Shown here: piece by piece, positions 45,521-55,343 of the stretch
Position numbering within the stretch: position 1 is the first letter of the stretch
Layout: each line of letters begins with the position of its first letter
Assembly (NCBI RefSeq): GCF_002813455.1
Contig: NZ_PHHE01000001.1
Location: forward strand, 5,390,001 to 5,454,000
Direction of reading: 5' to 3'
DNA: 64,000 nt
Source: Pseudomonas baetica
GTDB taxonomy: Bacteria > Pseudomonadota > Gammaproteobacteria > Pseudomonadales > Pseudomonadaceae
The notes under the pieces: model-generated
Told to the model about the DNA's origin: nothing
Database searches by the model: none
Seen by the model: the letters and a program-made list of their open reading frames with translations, nothing else
Made by a program: the position numbers and the translations under genes

Positions 45521-46180
45521 ATGCGCGAGTATCTGAGTCCCGGCCGCTTCATCGATAGTGACCACCCGGCGGTGGTGGAGTTCGCCGAACAACACCGTGG
45601 TACCAGCCGAAATCCGCTCGAGCAGGCGATCAGTCTTTATTACGCCGTGCGCGAGGCGGTGCGCTACAACCCCTACACCTTCAGTCGCGATCCGCAAACC
45701 TTGCGCGGCAGTTACGCGTTGGCGGTGGGGGAGAGCTACTGCGTACCGAAAGCCACGCTGCTCGCAGGCTGCGCCCGCCATTGCGGGATCGCGGCGCGCA
45801 TCGGTCTGGCGGATGTCAGAAATCATCTGTCGACCCCGCGTCTGCTGGAGTTGCTCAAAAGCGATATGTTCGCCATGCATGGCTATACCGAGCTGTTTCT
45901 CGACGGGCGCTGGGTCAAGGCAACACCGGCGTTCAACCAGAAACTCTGTGAATTGTTCAATGTGGCACCGCTGGACTTCGACGGGGTCAACGACAGCGTT
46001 TTCCACCCGTTCAATCGTGACGGCGCGCAACTGATGGAGTATCTGGTTGATCACGGCCAGTTCGCCGATATGCCGGAAACCTTCTTTTTCGAGCATCTGG
46101 AAAAGTGCTATCCGCATCTGTTCGGCGATCATCAGCCGCAACTGTTGGGTGACATGCACAGTGATGTAAGCCGTCTCTGA
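45521..46180 (+). CDS. Transglutaminase-like domain protein
   Basis: A 219-residue soluble protein of the transglutaminase-like superfamily. The nucleophilic Cys is about residue 73 in GESYCVPKATLLAGCARHCGI, and the His is in AMHGYTELFLDGRWVKATPAFN. The usual third-residue Asp is not evident after the tryptophan (KATPAFN), so the triad may be altered. It probably hydrolyses or ligates a peptide amide; the substrate is unknown. It is divergent from fadE and 43 bp before a GST gene. Confidence 0.8.
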   Translation: MREYLSPGRFIDSDHPAVVEFAEQHRGTSRNPLEQAISLYYAVREAVRYNPYTFSRDPQTLRGSYALAVGESYCVPKATLLAGCARHCGIAARIGLADVRNHLSTPRLLELLKSDMFAMHGYTELFLDGRWVKATPAFNQKLCELFNVAPLDFDGVNDSVFHPFNRDGAQLMEYLVDHGQFADMPETFFFEHLEKCYPHLFGDHQPQLLGDMHSDVSRL

Positions 46181-46223
46181 TCCGGCGTATGCTGCCTGCC
46201 CACGCATTTGCAAAGAGGCGGTC

Positions 46224-46847
46224 ATGCTGAAGATCTGGGGAAGGAAGAACTCATCGAATGTCAGGAAGCCATTGTGGGCCGCCGAGGAACTGGGTCTGGC
46301 TTACGAGGCGATTGATGCCGGCGGTGCATTCGGCGTTGTCGATACGCCCGAGTACCGGGCGATGAACCCGAATGGTCGGGTGCCGGTGATTGCGGACGAC
46401 GGTTTTGTGCTGTGGGAATCCAACGCCATCGTCCGTTATCTGCTGGCCAAACATGCGCCGAACAGCACTTGGTATTCGGCCGACCCGCAAGCGCGGGCCA
46501 TCGCTGACAAGTGGATGGACTGGACCACCTCGAGTTTTGCCGGACCCTTTCGCACAGTGTTTTGGGGTGTTTTGCGTACTCCAGTCGACAAGCAGGACTG
46601 GCCAGCCATCAATGCCGCGATCAAGGAATGCACTGAACTGCTGAACATGGCAGATCAGGCACTTGCCAGCCAGCCTTACTTGTCCGGCAGCGAAATCGGC
46701 ATGGGCGACATTCCACTTGGCAGTTTCATTTATGCCTGGTTCGAGATGCCCATCGAACGCGCGCCGCAAGCGCATCTGCAAGCCTGGTACGAGCGCCTGA
46801 AACAGCGTCCGGCGTATCAGAAAGCAGTCATGACCGCGTTGACTTGA
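46224..46847 (+). CDS. Glutathione S-transferase family protein
   Basis: A 207-residue GST with an N-terminal thioredoxin fold (LKIWGRKNSSNVRKPLWAAEEL). It has the cis-proline and SNAIVRYL motif (GRVPVIADDGFVLWESNAIVRYL) and a helical C-terminal domain with GDIPLGSFIYAW. The Ser pair near residue 10 is the likely thiol-activating site, as in theta/beta types. The substrate is unknown. Same strand and close to the transglutaminase-like gene. Confidence 0.9.
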   Translation: MLKIWGRKNSSNVRKPLWAAEELGLAYEAIDAGGAFGVVDTPEYRAMNPNGRVPVIADDGFVLWESNAIVRYLLAKHAPNSTWYSADPQARAIADKWMDWTTSSFAGPFRTVFWGVLRTPVDKQDWPAINAAIKECTELLNMADQALASQPYLSGSEIGMGDIPLGSFIYAWFEMPIERAPQAHLQAWYERLKQRPAYQKAVMTALT

Positions 46848-46983
46848 TAACTACTATCGACACGCTTGACTGTACTTGTGCGGCGTCGGCAAGCACCATT
46901 GCGCTCGTGCGCCGCGGTTGTATCCCTCGCCGTGCGCCCTTATTTATTCTTTTCTTCCCTTCACCATGGTGCGTAAATCAGAT

Positions 46984-47916
46984 ATGAGTTCCGCTCTGTC
47001 CATCCGGCAGCTAACCAAAACCTACGGCAACGGGTTCCAGGCCTTGAGTGGTATCGATCTGGACGTCGCCGAAGGTGACTTTTTCGCGTTGCTCGGCCCC
47101 AACGGCGCCGGCAAATCCACGACCATCGGCATTCTCTCCACCCTGGTGAACAAGACCAGCGGCACAGTGAATATCTTTGGCAATGACCTGGACAAGAACC
47201 CGGCAGCGCTCAAGCGCTCGATCGGCGTGGTGCCCCAGGAATTCAACTTCAACCAGTTCGAAAAGACCTTCGATATCGTCGTGACCCAGGCTGGTTACTA
47301 CGGCATTCCGGCGAAGATCGCCAAGGAACGCGCCGAGCAATACCTGACCCAGCTCGGCCTGTGGGACAAGCGCGATGTGCCGTCGCGGTCGCTGTCCGGC
47401 GGCATGAAGCGTCGCTTGATGATCGCACGTGCGCTGGTTCACGAGCCGCGCCTGCTGATCCTCGACGAACCGACTGCCGGGGTCGACATCGAGTTGCGCC
47501 GTTCGATGTGGACGTTCCTCACCGAACTGAACCAGAAAGGCATCACCATCATCCTCACCACGCACTATCTGGAAGAGGCTGAGCAGTTGTGCCGCAACAT
47601 CGGCATCATCGACCACGGCACAATCGTCGAGAACACCAGCATGAAACAACTGCTGGGCCAGTTGCACGTCGAAACCTTCCTGCTGGACTTGAAACACGAC
47701 TTGAACGCCGCGCCGCAATTGATCGGCTATCCCGCCCGGTTGATCGACAGCCATACCCTGGAAGTCCAGGTCGACAAATCCGCGGGGATCACCGCGCTGT
47801 TCGGCCAACTGGCCCTGCAGAACATCGAAGTGCTGAGCCTGCGTAACAAAACCAATCGCCTCGAGGAGCTGTTCGTGTCCCTGGTGGAGAAGAATCTGTC
47901 GAAGGTGGCGGTATGA
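46984..47916 (+). CDS. ABC transporter ATP-binding protein
   Basis: A 310-residue ATPase of the DrrA/YadG type that powers an ABC-2 exporter. Walker A is GPNGAGKST, the signature is SLSGGMKRR, Walker B is LLILDEPTAGVD and the switch His is in LTTHYLEEAEQ. About 90 extra residues at the C-terminus are typical of this subgroup. It overlaps the permease start by 4 bp. The start at 46984 is chosen for family match; an ATG at 46966 is possible. Neither has a strong ribosome site. Confidence 0.9.
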   Translation: MSSALSIRQLTKTYGNGFQALSGIDLDVAEGDFFALLGPNGAGKSTTIGILSTLVNKTSGTVNIFGNDLDKNPAALKRSIGVVPQEFNFNQFEKTFDIVVTQAGYYGIPAKIAKERAEQYLTQLGLWDKRDVPSRSLSGGMKRRLMIARALVHEPRLLILDEPTAGVDIELRRSMWTFLTELNQKGITIILTTHYLEEAEQLCRNIGIIDHGTIVENTSMKQLLGQLHVETFLLDLKHDLNAAPQLIGYPARLIDSHTLEVQVDKSAGITALFGQLALQNIEVLSLRNKTNRLEELFVSLVEKNLSKVAV

Positions 47917-48692
47917 GTTCCGAATTCCGTCCCAACCTCGTCGCGCTACAAACCATCGTTTACCGCGAGGTCAAACGCTTCACCCGGATCTGGCCGCAAA
48001 CCCTGCTGCCGCCGGCAATCACCATGGTTCTGTACTTCGTGATCTTCGGCAACCTGATCGGTCGGCAGATCGGCGACATGGGTGGCTTCACTTACATGGA
48101 GTACATCGTGCCGGGGCTGATCATGATGTCGGTGATCACCAACTCCTACGGCAACGTGGTCTCGAGCTTCTTCGGCAGCAAGTTCCAGCGCTCCATCGAA
48201 GAGCTGATGGTCTCGCCGGTATCGCCGCACACGATCCTGATCGGCTTCACCATTGGCGGCGTGTTGCGTGGTCTGATGGTTGGTGTGATCGTGACGATCC
48301 TGTCGCTGTTCTTCACCCATTTGCAGGTACATCATCTGGGCGTGACCGTGCTGGTGGTGGTGCTGACGGCGACGATCTTTTCGTTGCTGGGCTTTATCAA
48401 CGCCGTGTTTGCGCGCAACTTCGATGACATTTCGATCATCCCGACCTTTGTGCTGACGCCGCTGACCTACCTGGGGGGCGTGTTCTACTCAATCACTTTG
48501 CTGCCACCTTTCTGGCAGACCGTGTCGCTGGCCAACCCGGTGCTGCACATGGTCAACGCCTTCCGCTACGGCATTCTCGGGGTGTCGGATATCCGTATCG
48601 GTATTGCGATCACCTTCATGCTGGTGGCGACCGTGGTGCTGTATCTCGGTTGTGCGCGGTTGCTGGTGAGTGGGCGCGGGATGCGGACCTGA
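47913..48692 (+). CDS. ABC-2 type transporter permease
   Basis: A 259-residue inner-membrane permease with six predicted helices and the ABC-2 signature (LYFVIFGNLIGRQIG, PGLIMMSVITNSYGNV, LTPLTYLGGVFYSITLLPPFWQ). It is coupled to the ATPase (ATGA overlap). The pair resembles E. coli YadGH; the exported substrate is unknown. Confidence 0.9.
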   Translation: MSSEFRPNLVALQTIVYREVKRFTRIWPQTLLPPAITMVLYFVIFGNLIGRQIGDMGGFTYMEYIVPGLIMMSVITNSYGNVVSSFFGSKFQRSIEELMVSPVSPHTILIGFTIGGVLRGLMVGVIVTILSLFFTHLQVHHLGVTVLVVVLTATIFSLLGFINAVFARNFDDISIIPTFVLTPLTYLGGVFYSITLLPPFWQTVSLANPVLHMVNAFRYGILGVSDIRIGIAITFMLVATVVLYLGCARLLVSGRGMRT

Positions 48693-48711
48693 TCCAAGAC
48701 CGCGTCTAGCG

Positions 48712-48789
48712 CTTCGCGAGCAAGCCCGCTCCCACAGGGGATCTGTGTTACGACGCAGACCCCCTGTGGGAGCGGGCTTGCTCGCGAAG
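48712..48789. repeat. REP pair in the opposite arrangement
   Basis: CTTCGCGAGCAAGCCCGCTC... and its exact 29-nt complement flank a 20-nt loop. Here the GTGGGAGC ends face inward, whereas the five other GTGGGAGC pairs have them outward. Confidence 0.9.
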
Positions 48790-48814
48790 GCGTCAGTCCA
48801 GACAGCACAAAACA

Positions 48815-48844
48815 AAAACGGCCTCCCATTGCGGAGGCCGTTTT
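48815..48844. terminator. Bidirectional terminator before the DUF2062 gene end
   Basis: AAAACGGCCTCC-GCATTG-type hairpin with the arms AACGGCCTCC and GGAGGCCGTT and flanking A/T runs, between convergent genes. Confidence 0.85.
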
Positions 48845-48848
48845 GCAT

Positions 48849-49367
48849 TCACGACATGCGTTTCTTCTTGCGCCGCGCCCATTGCCGCGCCACCCACCAG
48901 CGCCAATACATCATTACCACGAAGTAGGCGAGGGCGCCCAGTACCAGCCCGACCACCACCGAGCCCAGCAAAAACGGCTGCCACAGCGTCGACAATTCGC
49001 CGCTGATCCATTCCCACGTCAGCGCATCCGGCAAATGCCGTGCGGGCACATCCATCAGCCACGCGCCGGCCTGATAGGTGCAGAAAAACACCGCCGGCAT
49101 GGTGATCGGATTGGTCAGCCACACCAGGCTGACGGCAATCGGCATGTTGCCGCGCACGGTGATTGCGAGCGCGGCAGCCACCAGCATTTGCGCCGGAATC
49201 GGCAGAAAAGCGGCAAACAGACCGACCGCCATTGCGCGCGCAACCGAATGACGGTTGAGGTGCCAGAGGTTCGGGTCATGCAGCAACTTGCCGAGAAAGC
49301 GTAAGGATTTGTGTTCCCTGATGCTCGTCGGATCGGGCATGTAACGTTTGAATAAGCGCCGGGGCAT
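48849..49367 (-). CDS. DUF2062 membrane protein
   Basis: A 172-residue inner-membrane protein of the DUF2062 family. The hallmark is HSVARAMAVGLFAAFLPIPAQ followed by GNMPIAVSLVWLTNPITMP, with about three helices and a very basic C-terminus (ARRKKKRMS). Function unknown. The start at 49367 (MPRRLFKRYMPDP) is the usual one; longer frames run into the comEC promoter. It is divergent from comEC. Confidence 0.85.
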   Translation of the reverse strand: MPRRLFKRYMPDPTSIREHKSLRFLGKLLHDPNLWHLNRHSVARAMAVGLFAAFLPIPAQMLVAAALAITVRGNMPIAVSLVWLTNPITMPAVFFCTYQAGAWLMDVPARHLPDALTWEWISGELSTLWQPFLLGSVVVGLVLGALAYFVVMMYWRWWVARQWARRKKKRMS

Positions 49368-49503
49368 AAGGCTTCTCGGTCGGTTAAGGCGGCAAGTATG
49401 TCTGGATTCTACGAAGCCCCCATTCAGACTTTGTGACAATTGTTGACGACGGTCGTGCGAAAGAGCCGCTATGCCTAAGTGCGGGACTCTCAAGGACGGC
49501 CTT

Positions 49504-51738
49504 ATGCGCACAGGGATGATGGCGCTGGCAGTCGGTCTGCTCGCACCTGTTTTTATGCCGGCCTTACCGCCGGTCTGGTTGATGCTGTTGTTGCCGGTCG
49601 TGGGTTTGATATTGCTGCCGTTTCGCAGCTATCCATTGGCTTTTTTTCTGTTGGGTTTCACTTGGGCCTGTGCCAGCGCGCAATGGGCTTTGAATGATCG
49701 CTTGCCGGTCGAACTCGACGGCGAAACCCGTTGGCTCGAAGGGCGGGTGGTCGGCCTGCCGCAAAACAGCGAAGGCGTGGTGCGTTTCGAATTGGCTGAT
49801 GCGCGCTCGCGTCACGGCCAGCTGCCGCCGCTGATGCGTCTGGCCTGGTACGCCGGGCCGCCGGTCAATAGCGGTGAGCGCTGGCGCCTGGCGGTCAAGC
49901 TCAAGCGCCCGAGCGGTCTGCTCAATCCGGACGCTTTCGATTACGAAGCCTGGCTGCTGGCGCAGCGCATTGGCGCGACCGGCACCATCAAGGATGGCCA
50001 GCGCCTGAGCGCGGCGCGATGGGCGTGGCGCGACAGCATCCGTCAGCGCTTGCTGGCGGTCGACGCGCAAGGGCGTGAAGGCGCGCTGGCAGCGCTGGTG
50101 CTGGGTGATGGCTCGGGGCTCAGTCGTGAGGATTGGCAGATTCTGCAAGACACCGGCACCGTGCATTTGCTGGTGATTTCCGGCCAACACGTTGGAATGC
50201 TGGCGGCGGTGATGTACTTGCTGGTCGCCGGGTTAGCCCGTTACGGTCTCTGGCCGCTGCGTTGGCCTTGGCTGCCTTGGGCTTGTGGTCTGGCATTCGC
50301 GGCGGCGCTCGGTTACGGGCTGCTCGCCGGTTTCGACGTGCCGGTGCGACGGGCCTGCGTGATGGTCGGCCTGGTCTTGTTGTGGCGTCTGCGCTTTCGC
50401 CATCTCGGCGCGTGGTGGCCGCTGTTGCTGGCATTCAACGGCGTGCTGTTGCTCGATCCGCTGGCCAGTTTGCGCCCCGGTTTCTGGTTATCGTTCGCGG
50501 CGGTGGCTGTCTTGATCTTCACCTTTGGCGGCCGCCTCGGCGCGTGGCGCTGGTGGCAGACATGGACGCGGGCGCAATGGCTGATTGCAATCGGTTTGTG
50601 TCCGCTGCTGATGGCGCTGAACCTGCCGATCAGCCTGAGTGGGCCATTGGCGAATTTGCTGGCGGTGCCTTGGGTCAGTCTGGTGGTGCTGCCACCGGCG
50701 CTGCTTGGGACGTTATTGCTGCCGGTGCCTTATGTCGGTGAGGGGCTGTTGTGGCTGGCCGGTGGTTTGATCGACGGGTTGTTTCAAGGTCTGGCCGTGA
50801 TCGCCGGGCACTGGCCCGCGTGGATTGCCCCGTCGATTCCCGTGTGGGCGCTGGTTATCGCCAGTCTCGGTGCCGTGCTGTTGCTTTTGCCGCGAGGTGT
50901 ACCGCTGCGTCCACTGGGTTGGCCCTTGCTGTTGATTCTGGTCGTTGCGCCACAGACACAACTGGAGGAAGGTTTGGCGGACATCTGGCAGTTCGATGTT
51001 GGTCAAGGGCTGGCGATTCTGATCCGCACCCGGCATCACACCTTGCTCTACGACGCCGGGCCGCGTTTCGGTGATTTCGATCTCGGTGAACGCGTCGTGC
51101 TGCCGGCCCTGCGCAAACTGAACATTGAGAAACTTGATCTGATGCTGCTCAGTCATGCCGATGCCGACCATGCTGGCGGTGCTCTGGCCGTTGCGCGCGC
51201 GTTAAAGGTGGGGCAGGTGATAAGCGGTGATCCGCCAGGCTTGCCGGCCGAACTGAACGCCGAAATCTGTGCCAGCGGCCATCGATGGCAATGGGACGGT
51301 GTCAGTTTTCAACTCTGGCAATGGTCGGACGCCCACGACAGCAACCAGCGCTCTTGCGTGTTGCAGATCGACGCCAACGGCGAGCGCTTGCTGCTGACGG
51401 GTGATATCGACACTCATGCCGAGCGCCTCTTTCTGGAAAGCCCACTGGCGGTTGCGACGCAATGGCTGCAAGCGCCACACCACGGCAGCCGCAGTTCCTC
51501 ATCAATGGCTTTGCTCAAAGCGTTGAAACCCGCAGCCGTGCTCATTTCCCGAGGCCACGGCAACTCGTTCGGCCATCCACACCCGACGGTTGTTGCGCGT
51601 TATCGCAAACAGGGGCTGCGCATTTACGACAGCGCCGAGCACGGTGCCATTCATCTGCAACTAGGCACTTTCGAGTCGCCCCGGACGATGCGTCAACAAC
51701 CGCGTTTCTGGCGTGATTCACCCGCGCTTGGCCGTTGA
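49504..51738 (+). CDS. comEC: DNA internalisation competence protein ComEC/Rec2
   Basis: ComEC forms the inner-membrane channel for single-stranded DNA in natural transformation. The 744 residues show the N-terminal DUF4131 OB region (WLEGRVVGLPQNSEG), the polytopic Competence domain (TVHLLVISGQHVGMLAAVM) and a C-terminal metallo-beta-lactamase domain with LLSHADADHAGG and APHHGSRSSSS. All parts appear intact. I chose the ATG at 49504, about 8 nt after AAGGACG, over 49471. About 100 bp separate it from exbB. Confidence 0.92.
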   Translation: MRTGMMALAVGLLAPVFMPALPPVWLMLLLPVVGLILLPFRSYPLAFFLLGFTWACASAQWALNDRLPVELDGETRWLEGRVVGLPQNSEGVVRFELADARSRHGQLPPLMRLAWYAGPPVNSGERWRLAVKLKRPSGLLNPDAFDYEAWLLAQRIGATGTIKDGQRLSAARWAWRDSIRQRLLAVDAQGREGALAALVLGDGSGLSREDWQILQDTGTVHLLVISGQHVGMLAAVMYLLVAGLARYGLWPLRWPWLPWACGLAFAAALGYGLLAGFDVPVRRACVMVGLVLLWRLRFRHLGAWWPLLLAFNGVLLLDPLASLRPGFWLSFAAVAVLIFTFGGRLGAWRWWQTWTRAQWLIAIGLCPLLMALNLPISLSGPLANLLAVPWVSLVVLPPALLGTLLLPVPYVGEGLLWLAGGLIDGLFQGLAVIAGHWPAWIAPSIPVWALVIASLGAVLLLLPRGVPLRPLGWPLLLILVVAPQTQLEEGLADIWQFDVGQGLAILIRTRHHTLLYDAGPRFGDFDLGERVVLPALRKLNIEKLDLMLLSHADADHAGGALAVARALKVGQVISGDPPGLPAELNAEICASGHRWQWDGVSFQLWQWSDAHDSNQRSCVLQIDANGERLLLTGDIDTHAERLFLESPLAVATQWLQAPHHGSRSSSSMALLKALKPAAVLISRGHGNSFGHPHPTVVARYRKQGLRIYDSAEHGAIHLQLGTFESPRTMRQQPRFWRDSPALGR

Positions 51739-51839
51739 TCGGAGCACGGACGAATGTGGCATCACGGTCGTCGGAGCAGCGGGTCTTAATCGCGAACCGG
51801 TATGGTAAAGTGGCGCACTTTTTCGAGGGGACTGTCACT

Positions 51840-52475
51840 GTGTGGGAATTGGTCAAATCCGGCGGCTGGATGATGTTGCCGATCATTCTGAGTTCCATCG
51901 CGGCGATGGCGATTGTCGCCGAGCGCCTGTGGACCCTGCGCGCCAGCCGCGTCACCCCCGAGCATCTGCTGGGCCAGGTCTGGGTCTGGATCAAGGACAA
52001 GCAGCTCAATAAAGAAAAGCTCAAGGAACTGCGCGCCAACTCGCCGCTGGGGGAAATCCTTGCCGCAGGCCTGGCCAACTCCAAACATGGCCGCGAGATC
52101 ATGAAAGAGTGCATTGAAGAAGCCGCCGGGCGTGTCATCCACGAGCTCGAACGCTACGTCAACGCACTGGGCACCATCGCCGCCATGGCGCCGTTGCTGG
52201 GGCTGTTGGGTACCGTATTGGGCATGATCGATATTTTCAGCGCCTTCACCGGTTCCGGTATGACTACCAATGCATCGGTACTGGCTGGCGGTATCTCCAA
52301 GGCGCTGATCACTACCGCAGCGGGCCTGATGGTGGGTATTCCGGCGGTGTTCTTCCACCGGTTCCTGCAACGCCGCATCGATGAACTGGTGGTGGGCATG
52401 GAGCAGGAAGCGATCAAGCTGGTTGAAGTGGTGCAGGGCGACCGTGACGTCGACCTCGCCGAGGGCCGCGCGTGA
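51840..52475 (+). CDS. exbB: ExbB/TolQ-type proton-channel protein
   Basis: A 211-residue inner-membrane protein of the MotA/TolQ/ExbB family with three helices: GWMMLPIILSSIAAMAIVAE, then the pair including MAPLLGLLGTVLGMIDIF and ALITTAAGLMVGIPAVFF. With ExbD it uses the proton gradient to energise an envelope process. The start is GTG at 51840 (MWELVKSGG), with GAGGGG 9 nt upstream. It overlaps exbD by 4 bp. No tonB is adjacent, and the lpxK neighbour suggests an envelope role; which TonB it serves is unknown. Confidence 0.9.
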   Translation: MWELVKSGGWMMLPIILSSIAAMAIVAERLWTLRASRVTPEHLLGQVWVWIKDKQLNKEKLKELRANSPLGEILAAGLANSKHGREIMKECIEEAAGRVIHELERYVNALGTIAAMAPLLGLLGTVLGMIDIFSAFTGSGMTTNASVLAGGISKALITTAAGLMVGIPAVFFHRFLQRRIDELVVGMEQEAIKLVEVVQGDRDVDLAEGRA

Positions 52476-52900
52476 AATTCCGTCGCAAACCCCGGGAAAC
52501 CGTGGACATCAACCTCGCGTCGCTGATCGACGTGGTGTTCATCCTGCTGCTGTTTTTCGTCGTGACCACCACGTTTACTCGCGAGACTCAGTTGCGTGTA
52601 GACCTGCCGGAAGCGGTCAGCGGCTCGCCGGCCGAAGATCAGCAGCTCAAGCAGATCGACGTCGCCATCAGCGCCGAGGGCGTGTTTTCGGTGAATAACA
52701 AGATTCTGCCGAAGAACGATCTGGCGACCCTGATGGAAGCCATGCAGAAGGAATCCAACGGTGATACCAACATGCCGTTGTCGATCAGTGCCGATGGCAA
52801 GACTCAGCATCAATCGGTGATCACCGCCATGGACGCGGCCGGCAAGCTCGGTTTCAGCCATCTGCGCATGACCACGGTCGAGGCGGCGCCCAAATCCTGA
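52472..52900 (+). CDS. exbD: ExbD/TolR-type protein
   Basis: A 142-residue protein with a single N-terminal membrane helix ([18 protein letters not shown]) containing the conserved proton-carrying Asp, and a periplasmic TolR-like domain. It partners the ExbB-like protein. Its stop overlaps the lpxK start (TGATG), so exbB-exbD-lpxK form one coupled operon. Confidence 0.92.
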   Translation: MKFRRKPRETVDINLASLIDVVFILLLFFVVTTTFTRETQLRVDLPEAVSGSPAEDQQLKQIDVAISAEGVFSVNNKILPKNDLATLMEAMQKESNGDTNMPLSISADGKTQHQSVITAMDAAGKLGFSHLRMTTVEAAPKS

Positions 52901-53910
52901 TGAGCCTGTCCGATCGCTTGCTCGCCGCATGGTACGAAGGGCACCCGGCCCTGACGCTGCTGCGACCGCTGGAAATGCTCTATCGCCGCGTCGTGGTCGG
53001 CAAACGTCAGCGCTTTCTCGATGGCGAAGGCGAGATCTATCAGCCGCCAGTGCCGTTGATCGTGGTCGGCAACATCACCGTCGGCGGCACCGGCAAGACG
53101 CCGATGATCCTCTGGCTGATCGAACATTGCCGGCGCAGGGGTTTGCGCGTCGGCGTGGTCAGCCGTGGCTACGGCGCCAAACCGCCGCATCTGCCGTGGC
53201 GGGTCGAGGCGCAGCAAAGCGCGGACATCGCCGGCGACGAACCGCTGCTGATCGTCCAGCGCACCGGCGTGCCGCTGATGATCGATCCTGATCGCAGCGC
53301 GGCGGTCAAAGCCTTGCTCGCCAGCGAACCGCTGGACCTGATCCTGTCCGACGACGGCATGCAGCATTACCGTCTGGCGCGCGATCTGGAACTGGTACTG
53401 ATCGACGCCGCTCGTGGTTTGGGCAACAAACGCTGCTTGCCGGCAGGTCCACTGCGTGAGCCGATCGAACGTCTGCAAAGCGTCGACGGCGTGTTGTTCA
53501 ACGGCGCGACGGCTGATCGCGACGACGGATTCGCCTTTCGCCTTCAACCCACTGCGCTGGTCAATCTGCGCAGTGGCGAGCGCAAGTCGCTCGATCATTT
53601 TTCTGCCGGTCAGAGCGTGCACGCGGTGGCCGGGATCGGTAATCCGCAACGTTTCTTCAATACCCTCGAAGCGCTAGACTGGCGACCAGTCCACCATGCG
53701 TTTGCCGACCACGCCGAGTACAGCGGGCAGGCCTTGAATTTCACGCCGTCATTGCCATTGGTGATGACCGAGAAGGACGCGGTGAAGTGCCGCGCCTTCG
53801 CTGCTGCCGACTGGTGGTATCTGGCGGTCGATGCGGTGCCGTCGCCGGCCTTCGTGGCCTGGTTCGACACCCAACTGATGCGCCTGCTGCCCGATCGGCT
53901 TTTGCCTTAA
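52900..53910 (+). CDS. lpxK: Tetraacyldisaccharide 4'-kinase
   Basis: LpxK phosphorylates the lipid A disaccharide to lipid IVA at the inner membrane. The 336 residues contain the P-loop [12 protein letters not shown], the conserved SRGYGAK and the catalytic [11 protein letters not shown]. The length is normal. It lies in the exbBD-lpxK-ycaR-kdsB group, which ties it to lipopolysaccharide synthesis. Confidence 0.96.
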   Translation: MSLSDRLLAAWYEGHPALTLLRPLEMLYRRVVVGKRQRFLDGEGEIYQPPVPLIVVGNITVGGTGKTPMILWLIEHCRRRGLRVGVVSRGYGAKPPHLPWRVEAQQSADIAGDEPLLIVQRTGVPLMIDPDRSAAVKALLASEPLDLILSDDGMQHYRLARDLELVLIDAARGLGNKRCLPAGPLREPIERLQSVDGVLFNGATADRDDGFAFRLQPTALVNLRSGERKSLDHFSAGQSVHAVAGIGNPQRFFNTLEALDWRPVHHAFADHAEYSGQALNFTPSLPLVMTEKDAVKCRAFAAADWWYLAVDAVPSPAFVAWFDTQLMRLLPDRLLP

Positions 53911-53932
53911 CTCTTTATTCCAGGGAATGTTC

Positions 53933-54118
53933 ATGGACACCAAATTGCTCGATATCCTCGCGTGCCCTATCTGCAAAGGCCCGCTCAAGCTCAGCGCCGA
54001 CAAGACCGAACTGATCAGCAAGGGTGCTGGCCTGGCCTACCCGATCCGCGACGGCATCCCGGTGATGCTCGAAAGTGAAGCCCGTACCCTGACCACCGAT
54101 GAGCGTCTGGATAAATGA
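53933..54118 (+). CDS. ycaR: Trm112/YcaR family protein
   Basis: A 61-residue Trm112-like zinc-ribbon-type protein, [18 protein letters not shown], then [11 protein letters not shown]. Family members activate methyltransferases; in gamma-proteobacteria the gene sits between lpxK and kdsB, as here. The second cysteine pair is missing, so zinc binding is doubtful. AGGGA is 7 nt before the ATG at 53933. The stop overlaps kdsB by 4 bp. Confidence 0.9.
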   Translation: MDTKLLDILACPICKGPLKLSADKTELISKGAGLAYPIRDGIPVMLESEARTLTTDERLDK

Positions 54119-54879
54119 CCACCGCCTTCACCGTTGTCATCCCGTCGCGTTACGCCTCGACCCGTCTGCCGGGCAAGCCGCTTCTGGACATTGCCGGTAA
54201 GCCAATGATCCAGCACGTCTGGGAACAGGCGAGCAAAAGCAGCGCCAGCCGTGTGGTCGTTGCAACTGACGATGCGCGAATCGTCGAGGCCTGCAAGGGG
54301 TTTGGCGCTGAAGTGGTGCTGACCCGTGAAGATCACAACTCCGGCACTGATCGTCTGGCCGAAGTCGCGGCGAAACTGGGCCTTGAGCCTGACGCGATCG
54401 TGGTCAACGTGCAGGGCGACGAGCCGCTGATCCCGCCGAGCGTGATCGATCAGGTTGCCGCCAACCTGGCGGCCCACACCGAAGCGCGCATGGCCACCTT
54501 GGCCGAGCCGATCGAAGACGTGGCAACCCTGTTCAACCCGAACGTGGTCAAGGTCGTCAGCGACCTTAATGGTCTGGCGCTGACCTTCAGCCGTGCAACC
54601 TTGCCGTGGGCGCGCGATGCGTTTGCCAAAAGCCGCGAGCAGTTGCCCGAAGGCGTGCCATACCGTCGGCACATCGGCATTTATGCCTATCGCGCCGGTT
54701 TTCTCCAGGACTTCGTAAGCTGGGGCCCGTGCTGGCTGGAAAACACTGAGTCGCTGGAGCAACTGCGTGCCCTTTGGCACGGCGTGCGAATTCATGTCGC
54801 CGATGCGCTGATCGCGCCGCCAACCGGTGTCGACACCATCGAAGACCTCGAGCGCGTTCGTCGCCTGCTGGAGGCCTGA
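54115..54879 (+). CDS. kdsB: 3-deoxy-manno-octulosonate cytidylyltransferase
   Basis: KdsB makes CMP-Kdo, the activated sugar for the lipopolysaccharide inner core. The 254 residues show the nucleotidyltransferase start [15 protein letters not shown], then [18 protein letters not shown] and the substrate loop [13 protein letters not shown]. It overlaps ycaR and the phosphatase gene. Confidence 0.97.
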   Translation: MTTAFTVVIPSRYASTRLPGKPLLDIAGKPMIQHVWEQASKSSASRVVVATDDARIVEACKGFGAEVVLTREDHNSGTDRLAEVAAKLGLEPDAIVVNVQGDEPLIPPSVIDQVAANLAAHTEARMATLAEPIEDVATLFNPNVVKVVSDLNGLALTFSRATLPWARDAFAKSREQLPEGVPYRRHIGIYAYRAGFLQDFVSWGPCWLENTESLEQLRALWHGVRIHVADALIAPPTGVDTIEDLERVRRLLEA

Positions 54880-55343
54880 TGCGGGTTCTGTTTGTGTGCC
54901 TGGGCAACATTTGCCGGTCACCCACCGCCGAAGGCGTGTTGCGTCACAAATTGCGTGAAGCCGGGCTGGCGGACCAGGTCGAAGTGGCCTCTGCTGGCAC
55001 CGGTGACTGGCACGTCGGCAATCCGCCGGACAAACGCAGCCAGGCTGCGGCCAAAGTGCGTGGTTATGATCTGTCGGCGCAACGCGCGCAGCAGGTCAGC
55101 CGTGCCGATTTCGCCAGCTACGATTTGATCCTGGCCATGGACAACAGCAACCTGCGCAATCTCAAGGCGTTGCAACCGTCCACCGGCAAGGCCGAACTGG
55201 ACCTGTTTCTGCGTCGGTATGCCGGGCTGGTCGATGAAGTGCCGGACCCGTACTACGACGGCGACCAGGGTTTCGAGCAGGTGCTGGATCTGATTGAAGC
55301 GGCCTGTGAGCAACTGTTGATCGAAGTGAAGGGGCTGTTATGA
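54879..55343 (+). CDS. Low-molecular-weight protein tyrosine phosphatase
   Basis: A 154-residue LMW-PTP with the P-loop CLGNICRS (Cys7-x5-Arg13) and the general-acid Asp in VPDPYYDG. Such enzymes often reverse tyrosine phosphorylation in capsule or LPS control; no tyrosine kinase is nearby. The start shares a base with the kdsB stop, and its stop overlaps murB, so it is locked into this operon. Confidence 0.92.
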   Translation: MRVLFVCLGNICRSPTAEGVLRHKLREAGLADQVEVASAGTGDWHVGNPPDKRSQAAAKVRGYDLSAQRAQQVSRADFASYDLILAMDNSNLRNLKALQPSTGKAELDLFLRRYAGLVDEVPDPYYDGDQGFEQVLDLIEAACEQLLIEVKGLL

